Translations under genes and position numbers: made by a program | Shown: positions 25,917-37,447 of the stretch, piece after piece | Numbering within the stretch: position 1 is the first letter of the stretch | Layout: every line of letters starts with the position of its first letter | Assembly (NCBI RefSeq): GCF_016427605.1 | Contig: NZ_JAELXQ010000012.1 | Coordinates: 52,022-116,021, forward strand | Direction of reading: 5' to 3' | DNA: 64,000 nucleotides | Source of the DNA: Ochrobactrum sp. Q0168 | GTDB taxonomy: Bacteria > Pseudomonadota > Alphaproteobacteria > Rhizobiales > Rhizobiaceae | The notes under the pieces: generated by a model | Seen by the model: the letters and a program-made list of their open reading frames with translations, nothing else | The model's database searches: none | Told to the model about the DNA's origin: nothing

Positions 25917-27176
25917 ATGGTTCGCAATAGTTTGAAATTCATGCTGCTGGGTTCGACGCTTTTGGCGTCGGGTTCTGCCGCATTGGCTCAGGATGTCACG
26001 CTGACGGTTGAAAGCTGGCGTAATGACGATCTGCAGATCTGGCAGGAAAAGATCATTCCGGCCTTTGAAGCCAAGAATCCGGGCATCAAGATCAATTTCG
26101 CGCCAAGCGCGCCGACGGAATATAACGCCGCACTCAATGCCAAGCTGGATGCTGGTTCGGGCGGCGATCTTATTGCGTGCCGTCCGTTCGACACCTCGCT
26201 GGAGCTGTTCAACAAGGGCAAGCTTGCCGACCTCACCGATCTTGAAGGCATGAAGAACTTCTCCGACGTCGCCAAGTCCGCGTGGACCACCGACGATGGC
26301 AAGAAGAGCTTCTGCGTGCCGATGGCTTCGGTCATTCACGGCTTCATCTATAATCAGGAAGCTTTTGACAAGCTCGGCCTGAAGGCACCGGCAACGGAAG
26401 CCGAATTCTTCGCGATGCTCGACAAGATCAAGGCGGACGGCACCTATATCCCGATGGCCATGGGCACCAAGGATATGTGGGAAGCCGCAACCATGGGCTA
26501 CCAGAATATCGGCCCGACCTATTGGAAGGGCGAGGAAGGCCGCAAAGCGCTCATCGCTGGCCAGCAGAAGCTGACCGACGAGCCATGGGTCGAACCGTTC
26601 AAGGTTCTTGCCAAGTGGAAGAATTATCTGGGCGACGGTTTCGAAGCGCAGACCTATCCGGACAGCCAGAACCTCTTCACGCTCGGTCGCGCTGCGATCT
26701 ATCCGGCCGGTTCGTGGGAAATCGGCCTGTTCAACACGCAGGCGCAGTTCAAGATGGGCGCATTCCCGCCGCCGGTGAAGAATGCAGGCGACAGCTGCTA
26801 CATTTCGGATCACAACGATATCGGTCTCGGCCTCAATGCTTCGAGCAAAAATGCCGAACAGGCCAAGGTGTTCCTGAACTGGGTCGCTTCACCGGAATTC
26901 GCGGAAATCTACGCAAACGCGCTGCCGGGCTTCTTCAGCCTGAATTCGACCGCTGTGAAGATGTCCGATCCGCTGGCGCAGGAATTCGTGTCCTGGCGCG
27001 AAAAGTGCAAGCCGACGATCCGTTCGACCTACCAGATCCTGTCGCGCGGCACGCCGAACCTCGAAAACGAAACCTGGGTTCAGTCGGCTAACGTCATCAA
27101 CGGCACTGTAACGCCGGAAGATGCCGCCAAGAAGCTGCAGGAAGGCCTGGACAGCTGGTACAAGCCAGCCAAGTAA
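25917..27176 (+). CDS. Sugar ABC transporter substrate-binding protein
   Basis: The 419-residue periplasmic receptor belongs to the family-1 extracellular sugar-binding proteins. A signal peptide (KFMLLGSTLLASGSAALA) ends before QDVTLTVESW. The interior has IIPAFEAKNPGIKINF, typical of MalE-like receptors, and GRAAIYPAGSWEIGLF. ATG 25917 follows GGGAGAAGG. It is the first gene of the transport operon and is followed by a hairpin that may leave its message in excess over the permeases. The ligand is not readable; an amino sugar is suggested by the divergent kinase. Confidence 0.9.
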   Translation: MVRNSLKFMLLGSTLLASGSAALAQDVTLTVESWRNDDLQIWQEKIIPAFEAKNPGIKINFAPSAPTEYNAALNAKLDAGSGGDLIACRPFDTSLELFNKGKLADLTDLEGMKNFSDVAKSAWTTDDGKKSFCVPMASVIHGFIYNQEAFDKLGLKAPATEAEFFAMLDKIKADGTYIPMAMGTKDMWEAATMGYQNIGPTYWKGEEGRKALIAGQQKLTDEPWVEPFKVLAKWKNYLGDGFEAQTYPDSQNLFTLGRAAIYPAGSWEIGLFNTQAQFKMGAFPPPVKNAGDSCYISDHNDIGLGLNASSKNAEQAKVFLNWVASPEFAEIYANALPGFFSLNSTAVKMSDPLAQEFVSWREKCKPTIRSTYQILSRGTPNLENETWVQSANVINGTVTPEDAAKKLQEGLDSWYKPAK

Positions 27177-27183
27177 AGCAATA

Positions 27184-27230
27184 ATGCATGGGCGGCTTTG
27201 CGACAGAGCAGGGCCGCCCGTGTGCATTTT
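27184..27230 (+). other. Intercistronic hairpin after the sugar-binding protein gene
   Basis: ATGCATGGGCGGC and GCCGCCCGTGTGCAT form a long, slightly bulged stem with a TTTT tail, 8 bp after the stop. Such attenuating or stabilising hairpins are common after solute-binding protein genes and would lower expression of the downstream permeases. Confidence 0.65.
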
Positions 27231-27358
27231 CGATGCCGAACAGACCTACCGGATAGTCTTGCGGGCAGTTTTTCTTTCGCGCGATGCGCGATCCGTGTCA
27301 GTCTCACGGCAAAAGAATGTTCGCAAGAACCGCATAAGCCGAAGAACAGCGAGTGTTG

Positions 27359-28303
27359 ATGAGCCAGTCTGCCGACCTGCCAATCATTGAGCAAAAACGC
27401 CCGAGGCGCTGGCACATTCTTGTGTTTCTGCTGCCTTGCGTGCTGGTTTATACCGCCGTCATGGTGCTGCCGCTGATCGAGACATTGCGGCAGGCATTCT
27501 TCAATGTCGTTGACGGGCAGCGCGTCTTTGTCGGCTTTGCCAATTTCCAGACGCTTTTCGGCGACTTAAACTGGTCGCGCGATTTCTGGAATGCATTGAA
27601 AAACAACGTTATATTCTTCTGCATTCACATGCTGGTTCAAAACCCGATCGGCATTTTGCTGGCCGCGATGCTGTCGCTGCCGAGACTGCGTTTTGCCGCT
27701 TTCTATCGCACGGCCATCTTTCTGCCGACGCTTCTATCCTTCGTGATTGTCGGCTTCATCTGGAAGCTGATCCTGTCCCCGATCTGGGGCGTTGCGCCAT
27801 GGATGATGGATCTGGTCGGCATGAAATGGGCCTTCGCGCCATGGTTGGGAAAGGCCGAGTCGGCTCTTGTGACCGTATCGCTTGTCTCGGTCTGGCAATT
27901 CGTCGGCATTCCGATGATGCTGATCTATGCGGCGCTGCTCAACATTCCCGATGAAATCATCGAAGCTGCCGAATGCGACGGCATTACCGGCTGGAGCCAG
28001 TTCTGGAAGATCAAGTTGCCGCTCATCCTGCCGTCCATCGGCCTGATCTCGGTCATGACCTTCGTCGCCAATTTCAATGCGTTCGACCTTGTCTATTCGA
28101 TGCAGGGTGCGCTCGCGGGACCGGACAAGGCGACTGATATTCTCGGCACCTTCCTGTACCGCACGTTCTTCGGCTTCCAGCTTCAGCTTGGTAATCCGTC
28201 CATGGGCGCCACCATCGCCGCCGTGATGTTCCTCATCATCCTCGCCGGTGTGTCGCTCTATCTGTTCGGCATCCAGCGTCGCATGCGCCGCTATCAGTTC
28301 TGA
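27359..28303 (+). CDS. Sugar ABC transporter permease 1 (MalF type)
   Basis: The 314-residue membrane protein has about six helices and the EAA loop EIIEAAECDGITGWSQFWKI, which docks on the ATPase. The N-terminus is a short polar tail, then HILVFLLPCVLVYTAVM. ATG 27359 is preferred over the TTG two codons earlier. It follows the hairpin after the receptor gene and is 13 bp before the second permease. Confidence 0.92.
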   Translation: MSQSADLPIIEQKRPRRWHILVFLLPCVLVYTAVMVLPLIETLRQAFFNVVDGQRVFVGFANFQTLFGDLNWSRDFWNALKNNVIFFCIHMLVQNPIGILLAAMLSLPRLRFAAFYRTAIFLPTLLSFVIVGFIWKLILSPIWGVAPWMMDLVGMKWAFAPWLGKAESALVTVSLVSVWQFVGIPMMLIYAALLNIPDEIIEAAECDGITGWSQFWKIKLPLILPSIGLISVMTFVANFNAFDLVYSMQGALAGPDKATDILGTFLYRTFFGFQLQLGNPSMGATIAAVMFLIILAGVSLYLFGIQRRMRRYQF

Positions 28304-28316
28304 GGAGCGAGAAATC

Positions 28317-29156
28317 ATGTCGAAAGCACGCACTTCGCCCCTTCGCACAACATTCGTTCATGCGGCGCTGATCATCTATATGCTTGTCGCCGTCTTTCCG
28401 GTGGCGCTGACGCTGATCAATTCCTTCAAGGACCGCAATGCGATTTTCCGCACGCCGCTTCAGTTCCCAACGCCTGAGAGCTTTAGCCTGATCGGCTATG
28501 AGACGGTGCTGAAACAGGGCTCGTTCCTGACCTATTTCCAGAACAGCACCATTGTCACGGTGGCGAGCATATTCTTTGTCATCCTCTTTGGCGCGATGGC
28601 AGCCTTTGCCCTGTCGGAATATCGGTTCAAGGGCAACACGCTGATGGGACTTTATCTGGCCATCGGCATCATGATCCCGATCCGGCTTGGAACGGTTGCC
28701 TTGTTGCAGGGCATGGTGGCGGTGGGGCTGGTCAATAGCCTCACCTCGCTGATCCTCGTCTACACGGCGCAGGGCCTGCCACTTGCGATCTTTATCCTGT
28801 CCGAATTCATGCGAACCGTGTCCGACGATTTGAAAAATGCCGGGCGGATAGACGGTATGTCGGAATATGCCATCTTCTTCAAGCTGGTGCTGCCGCTGAT
28901 CCGGCCTGCCATGGCGACGGTCGCTGTCTTCACCATGATCCCGATCTGGAACGATCTCTGGTTCCCGCTGATCCTCGCGCCGAGCGAAGCCACCAAGACG
29001 GTGACACTGGGGTCGCAGCTTTTCATCGGCCAGTTTGTCACCAACTGGAATGCGGTCCTGTCGGCGCTTTCGCTGGCCATGTTCCCGATCCTCGTCCTCT
29101 ACGTCATTTTCTCGCGGCAACTGATCCGCGGCATCACAGCCGGAGCTGTAAAATGA
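28317..29156 (+). CDS. Sugar ABC transporter permease 2 (MalG type)
   Basis: The 279-residue permease begins after GAGGAGCGAG at 28317. Its EAA loop is DDLKNAGRIDGMSEYAIFFK, and the C-terminal [14 protein letters not shown] is characteristic of MalG-type subunits. Six hydrophobic helices are visible. The stop overlaps the ATG of the next gene (ATGA). Confidence 0.92.
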   Translation: MSKARTSPLRTTFVHAALIIYMLVAVFPVALTLINSFKDRNAIFRTPLQFPTPESFSLIGYETVLKQGSFLTYFQNSTIVTVASIFFVILFGAMAAFALSEYRFKGNTLMGLYLAIGIMIPIRLGTVALLQGMVAVGLVNSLTSLILVYTAQGLPLAIFILSEFMRTVSDDLKNAGRIDGMSEYAIFFKLVLPLIRPAMATVAVFTMIPIWNDLWFPLILAPSEATKTVTLGSQLFIGQFVTNWNAVLSALSLAMFPILVLYVIFSRQLIRGITAGAVK

Positions 29157-30223
29157 GTTCTGCAACGCAAAATCCTGTCCGTGTACTTTCCGCCGGTCTC
29201 GGCAATATGGGCCGCAGCCATGCGCTGGCCTATCACCGCAATCGGGGTTTCGAAATTGTCGGGCTGGTCAACCGGACCAAGGTTGACCTGCCGGATGAGC
29301 TTTCCGGCTATGAAATCCATCCGTCCTTTCACGAGGCCTTGGCAGAGCTGAAACCGGATATGGCCTGCATCGCAACCTATTCGGAAAGCCATGCCGATTA
29401 TGCTGTGGCCGCGATGGAGCAGGGCGCGCATGTCTTTGTTGAAAAGCCGCTTGCAACAAGTGTGGACGACGCACGCCGCGTGATCGATTGCGCGCGGGCC
29501 AACGGACGCAAGCTCGTCATCGGTTATATCCTGCGCCATCATCCATCCTGGATGCGGCTGATTTCCGAAGCCCGCCAGTTGGGTGGTCCTTACGTTTTCC
29601 GTATGAATCTCAACCAGCAGTCCAGCGGCGCGACCTGGGAAACGCACAAGAACCTGATGAACACCACGTCGCCGATTGTCGATTGTGGCGTGCATTATGT
29701 CGATGTCATGTGCCAGATCACCGATGCCAAGCCGGTGGAAGTGCGCGGCATGGGCTTGCGCCTTTCCGATGAAATCAAGCCGGACATGTATAATTACGGC
29801 CACCTTCAGGTGCTGTTCGATGACGGCACGATTGGCTGGTACGAAGCGGGCTGGGGGCCGATGATGTCGGAGACGGCCTTCTTTGTGAAGGATGTCATCT
29901 CGCCAAATGGCTGTGTTTCCATTGTCATGAATGAGGCTGTGACCAAGTCCGACGATGTGGACGCCCACACCAAAACCTCGACCATCCGCATCCATCGTGC
30001 CGAACGCGGCGCGGACGGGAAGTTCCTGAAGCCGGATACTGATCTGTCCATGTCGGACGAGCCGGGCCATCAGGAATTGTGCGAACGCGAACAGGCCTAC
30101 ATGCTGAAAGCCATTCGTGAGGATATCGATCTCAACCGCCATATGGACGATGCGCTGCAATCGCTGCGTATCTGCCTCGCCGCCGACGAAAGCGTGCGTC
30201 TTGGCCAGCCGGTAAAACTGTAA
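29153..30223 (+). CDS. Gfo/Idh/MocA-family oxidoreductase
   Basis: The 356-residue protein has an N-terminal Rossmann motif ([19 protein letters not shown]) and the family sequence [17 protein letters not shown], whose EKP contains the conserved catalytic or cofactor-contacting lysine. A C-terminal alpha/beta domain starts about residue 125. Members oxidise or epimerise sugars with NAD(P). Its ATG overlaps the permease stop, so it belongs to the uptake operon and probably acts on the imported sugar or its derivative; the exact reaction is unknown. Confidence 0.88.
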   Translation: MSSATQNPVRVLSAGLGNMGRSHALAYHRNRGFEIVGLVNRTKVDLPDELSGYEIHPSFHEALAELKPDMACIATYSESHADYAVAAMEQGAHVFVEKPLATSVDDARRVIDCARANGRKLVIGYILRHHPSWMRLISEARQLGGPYVFRMNLNQQSSGATWETHKNLMNTTSPIVDCGVHYVDVMCQITDAKPVEVRGMGLRLSDEIKPDMYNYGHLQVLFDDGTIGWYEAGWGPMMSETAFFVKDVISPNGCVSIVMNEAVTKSDDVDAHTKTSTIRIHRAERGADGKFLKPDTDLSMSDEPGHQELCEREQAYMLKAIREDIDLNRHMDDALQSLRICLAADESVRLGQPVKL

Positions 30224-30230
30224 GGGATTT

Positions 30231-31238
30231 TTGACTGTGGGATCGCTGCTACTCAAGTCGATAAACAAGAGCTACGGTTCGCAGGCTGTGCTGAAGGATA
30301 TCAATCTGGAAGTTCGCGACGGCGAGTTCGTTATTTTCGTGGGGCCCTCCGGTTGCGGGAAGTCCACGCTGCTGCGTTCGATAGCCGGTCTGGAAGATGT
30401 GTCTTCGGGCCAGGTGCTGATCAACGGCAAGGACGTGACCGTCACGCCGCCGTCAAAGCGTGGCATTGCGATGGTGTTCCAGTCTTATGCGCTTTATCCG
30501 CATCTGACGGTGAAGGACAATATGGGGCTTGGCCTGAAGCAGGCCGGAGCGCCGAAAGAGCAGATTGAAAGCCGCGTGACGCGCGCTTCCTCCATGCTGT
30601 CGCTTGATCCTTATCTGGCACGGCGTCCGGCGGAACTGTCGGGCGGCCAGCGCCAGCGCGTCGCCATTGGTCGCGCACTTGTGCGTGATCCCGAACTGTT
30701 CCTGTTCGACGAACCCTTGTCCAACCTCGATGCCGCCCTGCGCGTGCAGACGCGTTTGGAAATTGCCAAGCTGCATCGCGAGCTGAAGGCGACGATGATC
30801 TATGTCACCCATGATCAGGTCGAAGCAATGACGCTTGCCGACCGCATCGTGGTGCTGAATGCGGGCCGTATCGAACAGATCGGTTCGCCGATGGAGCTTT
30901 ACAACAAACCTGACAATCTGTTCGTAGCAGGTTTCATCGGCTCGCCACAGATGAACTTCATCGATGCGGGTCGTATCGGCGAAACCGGTGCGAAGACCAT
31001 CGGCATTCGCCCGGAACATCTCGGTGTCAGCCGTGAAAGCGGCAAATGGAAGGGCAAGGTCATCCACGCCGAACATCTCGGCGCAGATACCATTCTCTAT
31101 GTGGAAACCGAAGCGGCAGGCCTCATCACCGTTCGCCTGTTCGGTGAGCACCACTACACCGAAGATGACATCATCTTCGTGTCGCCGGAAGCAGACAAGA
31201 CGCATCGCTTTGACGATGACGGCAAGGCCATCCGCTAG
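30231..31238 (+). CDS. Sugar ABC transporter ATP-binding protein (MalK/UgpC type)
   Basis: The 335-residue ATPase has Walker [12 protein letters not shown], the signature [17 protein letters not shown], Walker [13 protein letters not shown] and the switch histidine in [16 protein letters not shown]-terminal TOBE/regulatory domain begins near residue 245. TTG 30231 follows AAGGG; a GTG two codons later is possible. It completes the transporter and is followed by the hairpin at 31251-31281. Confidence 0.92.
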   Translation: MTVGSLLLKSINKSYGSQAVLKDINLEVRDGEFVIFVGPSGCGKSTLLRSIAGLEDVSSGQVLINGKDVTVTPPSKRGIAMVFQSYALYPHLTVKDNMGLGLKQAGAPKEQIESRVTRASSMLSLDPYLARRPAELSGGQRQRVAIGRALVRDPELFLFDEPLSNLDAALRVQTRLEIAKLHRELKATMIYVTHDQVEAMTLADRIVVLNAGRIEQIGSPMELYNKPDNLFVAGFIGSPQMNFIDAGRIGETGAKTIGIRPEHLGVSRESGKWKGKVIHAEHLGADTILYVETEAAGLITVRLFGEHHYTEDDIIFVSPEADKTHRFDDDGKAIR

Positions 31239-31250
31239 GATAAAAATCGC

Positions 31251-31281
31251 GTGCACCGCTTCTCGTCATGGAGCGGTGCAC
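31251..31281. terminator. Hairpin at the end of the convergent GNAT and ATPase genes
   Basis: GTGCACCGCT and AGCGGTGCAC make a perfect 10-bp stem. On the minus strand GCGATTTTTATC follows, a good T-run for terminating the GNAT transcript. The GNAT stop codon lies in the loop, so the last residues of that protein are encoded by the stem. Confidence 0.65.
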
Positions 31282-31835
31282 TTCACTCGATCTAGCTTCC
31301 AGTATTTGCACCTTTCGAACTGGTTGCGTGACGGGGCCCAAATGTCTGTTTCACCATCTTCCGTCATGCCAAGCTTGCGAAGCAGTTCATGGGACGCTGT
31401 ATTGGCTAGCTGCGCACCAGCTTTGACACTTGCCGCATTCAGTGTCGTGAATGCAAAATCAACAGCGCCGCTCGCTGCTTCAAATCCATAACCATTGCCT
31501 TGAAAATTCTCACCGATCCAGTAACCAAGTTCAAAGCTCTGGCAGGATGCGTCTGCGGCCGCGATCTTTATCCAACCAATGATCCTCCCTGTATTTTTTT
31601 CTATGATGATGCCGGGAAAAGCCTTTCCCTCTTTTGCAACGGCGCGGTTCGCCAGGAGCATCTTTTCGCATTGACCGAGCGTCAGGGGAAAAGGCCAGGA
31701 AGCAACCCACCGGCTGATCTCAGCACTCATTAATGAGCTCAATGAAGGCGCGTCCTCGACGCCACAACAACCGATGAACAGACGTTGCGTTTCAAAGCTT
31801 TCGCTTTGCATATCCGAAATGACCGTAGCGATCAT
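31266..31835 (-). CDS. GNAT-family N-acetyltransferase (RimJ/RimL-like)
   Basis: The 189-residue protein is a single acetyltransferase domain of the RimJ/RimL type. It has FETQRLFIG near the start, SFELGYWIGENFQGNGYG as the acetyl-CoA binding loop and ANTASHELLRKLGM as the closing helix. ATG 31835 follows AGGAAG. It stands alone between convergent and divergent genes. The substrate could be a ribosomal protein, another protein or a small molecule. Confidence 0.87.
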   Translation of the reverse strand: MIATVISDMQSESFETQRLFIGCCGVEDAPSLSSLMSAEISRWVASWPFPLTLGQCEKMLLANRAVAKEGKAFPGIIIEKNTGRIIGWIKIAAADASCQSFELGYWIGENFQGNGYGFEAASGAVDFAFTTLNAASVKAGAQLANTASHELLRKLGMTEDGETDIWAPSRNQFERCKYWKLDRVKCTAP

Positions 31836-33608
<1,773 letters not shown>

Positions 33609-33611
33609 TCC

Positions 33612-34625
33612 ATGACTAAAATGACCATGATCGAGGCGATCCAGAACGCCCACGATATTGCCATGGAACGCGACAAGAATGTGGTCGTGTTCGGTGAGGA
33701 TGTCGGTTATTTTGGCGGCGTGTTTCGCTGCACCGCCGGTTTGCAGAAGAAATACGGCAAGGAGCGCTGCTTCGATGCGCCGATCAGCGAGCTTGGCATT
33801 GTCGGCACGGCAATAGGCATGGCCGCTTACGGCTTGCGCCCCTGCATTGAGGTGCAGTTCGCGGATTATGTTTATCCGGCCTATGACCAGATTGTTTCCG
33901 AAGCCGCTCGTCTACGCTATCGCTCGGCAGGTGAGTTCACGTGTCCCATCGTGATCCGCATGCCATCCGGTGGCGGCATTTATGGCGGGCAGACGCACAG
34001 TCAAAGCCCGGAAGCACTTTTCACCCATGTGTCCGGCTTGAAGACGGTGATGCCGTCCACACCAGCGGACGCCAAGGGCTTGCTGCTTGCAGCGATTCAA
34101 GATCCCGATCCGGTGATCGTGTTCGAGCCGAAACGGCTTTATAACGGCCCCTTCGACGGCCATCACGACAAGCCGGTGACGTCCTGGAAGAAGCACGATC
34201 TGGGCGAAGTACCGGAGGGCTATTACACCGTTCCGCTCGGCAAGGCCGCCCTTCGGCGTGAAGGCAGCGCGGTGACGGTTCTGGCCTATGGCACCATGGT
34301 GCATGTGGCGCTGGCCGCCGCGGAAGAAACCGGCGTCGATGCCGAGATCATCGATCTGCGCACGCTTTTGCCGCTCGATACTGAGACGATCATGGCTTCG
34401 GTGCGCAAGACCGGTCGTTGCGTCATCGTGCATGAAGCAACCTTAACCTGCGGCTATGGTGCGGAACTGGCCGCACTCGTGCAGCGCGATTGCTTCTATC
34501 ACCTTGAAGCGCCTGTCATTCGCGTGACGGGTTGGGATACGCCTTATCCGCATGCGCAGGAGTGGGCCTATTTCCCCGGTCCTGATCGTGTCGGTCGCGC
34601 ACTTGTGTCGATCATGGAAGCGTGA
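33612..34625 (+). CDS. bkdAB: Branched-chain 2-oxoacid dehydrogenase E1 component, beta subunit
   Basis: The 337-residue protein begins MTKMTMIEAIQNAHDIAMER and contains VFGEDVGYFGGVFRCTAGL and PISELGIVGTAIGMA, both hallmark E1beta sequences that complete the ThDP site. The C-terminal transketolase domain has SVRKTGRCVIVHEA. It lies 3 bp after the alpha subunit gene and is translated in a coupled manner. Confidence 0.94.
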   Translation: MTKMTMIEAIQNAHDIAMERDKNVVVFGEDVGYFGGVFRCTAGLQKKYGKERCFDAPISELGIVGTAIGMAAYGLRPCIEVQFADYVYPAYDQIVSEAARLRYRSAGEFTCPIVIRMPSGGGIYGGQTHSQSPEALFTHVSGLKTVMPSTPADAKGLLLAAIQDPDPVIVFEPKRLYNGPFDGHHDKPVTSWKKHDLGEVPEGYYTVPLGKAALRREGSAVTVLAYGTMVHVALAAAEETGVDAEIIDLRTLLPLDTETIMASVRKTGRCVIVHEATLTCGYGAELAALVQRDCFYHLEAPVIRVTGWDTPYPHAQEWAYFPGPDRVGRALVSIMEA

Positions 34626-34636
34626 GGGGAGAGACC

Positions 34637-35944
34637 ATGACTCATTTTACAATCAAACTCCCCGATGTCGGTGAAGGCGTTGCCGAGGCCGAACTTGTCG
34701 AATGGCATGTGAAGGTTGGCGATATCATTCGCGAGGATGATCTTCTGGCAGCGGTCATGACCGACAAGGCGACAGTGGAAATCCCGTCATCGCGCGCAGG
34801 CAAGGTTATCGCGATCAATGGCGAAGTGGGTGAAAAGATCGCGGTCGGTTCCGAACTGGTGCGACTTGAAGTCGAAGGTGCTTCCGGCGCAATCGAAGAA
34901 ACTAAAGCGGAAGAGCCTGCGCATAGTCCGATAGCGGTCGAAGCGCCCAAACCGCAGACGCCAGAAGTGCCTGTCTTGTTGCAGACGCCGGTTCCACCCA
35001 AATCAGAAGCGCCTAAGCGTGAAAGCTCAGGTCGTGCTTTTGCGGGTGCTGGCCCGGTCCGGGCGGAAGGTGAAAAGCCGCTAGCCACCCCATCGGTTCG
35101 ACTGCGGGCGCGCGATGCAGGCGTTGATCTGCGGCGTGTTCGCGGAACGGGGCCCGCGGGCCGCATCACCCATGAAGATCTGGATGCATTCTTCCAGACC
35201 GAAAGCGGAGCTGCAACGGCACTGTCCGGCTATGCTGCCGATACAACCGTCAACGAGATCAAGGTCATCGGGCTTCGGCGCAAGATCGCGGAGCGTATGG
35301 CGGAAGCAAAGCGCCATATTCCGCATATCACCATTGTCGAGGAAGTAGACGTCACGCAGCTGGAAGAGCTGCGCAGCGGTCTCAACCATGAGAAAAAGGA
35401 AGGGCGTCCGCGCCTGACGCTGCTGCCATTCGTCATCCGCGCTATCGTCAAGGCGGTGAAAGAGCAGCCGGGTCTGAACGCCCATTTCGACGATGAAGCC
35501 GATATCATCCGTCAGTTCGGCGGTGTGCATGTGGGCATCGCCACACAGACGCCAAATGGCTTGATCGTTCCCGTGGTGCGCCACGCCGAAAGCATGACGG
35601 TCTTTGCAGCGGCTTCCGAACTGTCGCGTGTGACCGACGCCGCCCGCAACGGTACCGCAAAGCGCGAGGAACTTACCGGCTCCACCATCACCATCACGTC
35701 GCTTGGACCGCTTGGCGCGATAGCCACGACACCGATCATCAATCGGCCGGAAGTCGCGATTGTCGGCATCAACAAGATTGCCGTGCGTCCGATGTGGGAC
35801 GGAACCCAGTTCGTGCCGCGCAAGATGATGAACCTTTCATGCAGCTTCGATCATCGCGTGATCGACGGTTGGGATGCGGCTGTCTTTGTGCAGAAGCTGA
35901 AAAGCCTTATCGAAACGCCTGCGATGATCTTTGTGGAAGGCTGA
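34637..35944 (+). CDS. bkdB: Branched-chain 2-oxoacid dehydrogenase E2 (lipoamide acyltransferase)
   Basis: The 435-residue core subunit has an N-terminal lipoyl domain with the modified lysine in VMTDKATVEI (about residue 44), an Ala/Pro/Glu-rich linker, a peripheral-subunit binding domain (PSVRLRARDAGVDLRRVRG) near residue 155, and a catalytic domain ending in SFDHRVIDGWDAA, which holds the acyltransfer histidine. ATG 34637 follows GAGGGGAGAG; one lipoyl domain only. It binds E1 and E3 encoded on either side. Confidence 0.93.
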   Translation: MTHFTIKLPDVGEGVAEAELVEWHVKVGDIIREDDLLAAVMTDKATVEIPSSRAGKVIAINGEVGEKIAVGSELVRLEVEGASGAIEETKAEEPAHSPIAVEAPKPQTPEVPVLLQTPVPPKSEAPKRESSGRAFAGAGPVRAEGEKPLATPSVRLRARDAGVDLRRVRGTGPAGRITHEDLDAFFQTESGAATALSGYAADTTVNEIKVIGLRRKIAERMAEAKRHIPHITIVEEVDVTQLEELRSGLNHEKKEGRPRLTLLPFVIRAIVKAVKEQPGLNAHFDDEADIIRQFGGVHVGIATQTPNGLIVPVVRHAESMTVFAAASELSRVTDAARNGTAKREELTGSTITITSLGPLGAIATTPIINRPEVAIVGINKIAVRPMWDGTQFVPRKMMNLSCSFDHRVIDGWDAAVFVQKLKSLIETPAMIFVEG

Positions 35945-35948
35945 ACTT

Positions 35949-37343
35949 ATGAGTGAGATTAACTGCAAACTTCTGATCATCGGCGGCGGTCCCGGCGGCT
36001 ATGTCTGCGGCATCCGGGCAGGGCAGCTTGGCATCGACACCGTGCTTGTCGAGCGAAAGCGCCTCGGCGGCACCTGCCTCAATGTGGGCTGCATTCCATC
36101 CAAGGCGCTGATCCATGCTGCGGATGAATTCCACCGCCTGACCGCCTTTGCCAGCAAAGGCACACTCGGTATCACCGCGCAAAATCCGGCTATCGACTTT
36201 GTCAAAACGCTTGAATGGAAAGACGGTATCGTCAACCGGCTGAATAGTGGCGTCGCCAACCTGCTGAAACGGTCGCGTGTGCGCATGTTTCAGGGGCAGG
36301 CGCGCTTTATGGACGGCAAGACCGTGCTGGTCGACACCGATACGGGCCGCCAGACCATTCATGCGGAAAATATCGTGATCGCCACCGGTTCCGTGCCGGT
36401 TGAAATCGAGGCGCTGCCCTTTGGCGGCAATATCATCTCCTCCACGGAAGCATTGTCGCTGGGCTCGATACCGGAAAGACTGGCCGTCGTGGGCGGGGGG
36501 TATATCGGGCTCGAAATCGGCATGGCTTACGCCAAGCTCGGTTCCAAAGTCACTGTCGTCGAGGCGACCGACCGCATCCTGCCGCAATATGATGCGGAGC
36601 TGACGCGGCCCGTTATGGCGCGCCTGAAGGCGCTTGGCGTGGACGTGCTGACCAGCACATCGGCCAAGGGACTGACCGCCGACGGCAAGGCGCTGGAAGT
36701 GTTGGCGGCTGATGGTTCAGCGAAACGCATCGAAGCCGATAAGGTGCTGGTGACGGTCGGACGCAAACCGCAGACCGATGGCTGGGGCCTGAGCGAAATC
36801 CGGCTTGATATGGATGGGCGATTTATCCGCATCGATGATCGCTGCCGTACGTCGATGCGTGGAATCTACGCGATTGGAGATGTCACGGGAGAGCCAATGC
36901 TAGCGCATCGCGCCATGGCGCAAGGCGAAATGGTTGCCGAGATTATCGCAGGCGGCAAACAGGCTTGGGACAAGCGCTGCATTCCTGCTGTCTGCTTCAC
37001 CGATCCGGAAATCGTGACAGTGGGGCTGCTGCCTGATGAGGCGCGCAAAGCAGGCCATAACACGCAGATCGGTATCTTTCCATTTCAGGCCAATGGCCGC
37101 GCCATGACGGTTGAACGGGAAGACGGCTTTATCCGCGTGGTGGCCCGGGCGGACAATCACGTCATTCTGGGCATTCAAGCAGTGGGCGTCGGTATTTCCG
37201 AACTGTCGTCAGCCTTTGCGCAGGCCGTTGAGATGGGAGCGCGCCTGGAAGATATTGCAGGAACAATCCATGCGCATCCGACATTGGGCGAGGGCTTTGC
37301 CGAGGCAAGCATGAAGGCACTCGGCCACGCGTTGCATGTCTAG
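35949..37343 (+). CDS. lpd: Dihydrolipoyl dehydrogenase (E3) of the branched-chain complex
   Basis: The 464-residue flavoprotein reoxidises the E2 lipoamide with NAD. FAD motif LLIIGGGPGGYVCGIRAGQ, redox disulfide in GGTCLNVGCIPSKAL, NAD motif LAVVGGGYIGLEIG, and the C-terminal HAHPTLGEGFAEA with its catalytic His-Glu dyad are all present. It is the last gene of the bkd operon, four bp after the E2 stop. Its TAG stop is formed by the first bases of the dispersed repeat at 37341. Confidence 0.94.
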   Translation: MSEINCKLLIIGGGPGGYVCGIRAGQLGIDTVLVERKRLGGTCLNVGCIPSKALIHAADEFHRLTAFASKGTLGITAQNPAIDFVKTLEWKDGIVNRLNSGVANLLKRSRVRMFQGQARFMDGKTVLVDTDTGRQTIHAENIVIATGSVPVEIEALPFGGNIISSTEALSLGSIPERLAVVGGGYIGLEIGMAYAKLGSKVTVVEATDRILPQYDAELTRPVMARLKALGVDVLTSTSAKGLTADGKALEVLAADGSAKRIEADKVLVTVGRKPQTDGWGLSEIRLDMDGRFIRIDDRCRTSMRGIYAIGDVTGEPMLAHRAMAQGEMVAEIIAGGKQAWDKRCIPAVCFTDPEIVTVGLLPDEARKAGHNTQIGIFPFQANGRAMTVEREDGFIRVVARADNHVILGIQAVGVGISELSSAFAQAVEMGARLEDIAGTIHAHPTLGEGFAEASMKALGHALHV

Positions 37344-37447
37344 AGCATTTTCAGCAAAAGTGCGAAGCGGTTTTGCGTACGGAAATGCGTAAAAATAAAG
37401 ACTTAGAGCGGTTCTGACGATTCCGTCAAAACAGGAACCGCTCTAAG
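37341..37447. repeat. Dispersed repeat with terminal hairpin between convergent lpd and SURF1 genes
   Basis: The element starts TAGAGCATTTTCAGCAAAAG, continues TGCGAAGCGGTTTTGCG, and ends in a perfect 13-bp inverted repeat CTTAGAGCGGTTC / GAACCGCTCTAAG (37402-37414 with 37435-37447). The same organisation recurs at 53868-53970. Its first three bases are the lpd stop and its last overlap the SURF1 stop; the hairpin may end both transcripts. Confidence 0.75.

Noticed and set aside
29099..30268. A 389-codon minus-strand frame.
   Set aside because: It is antisense to the Gfo/Idh/MocA gene, whose Rossmann and EKP motifs and tight operon fit show the true frame.
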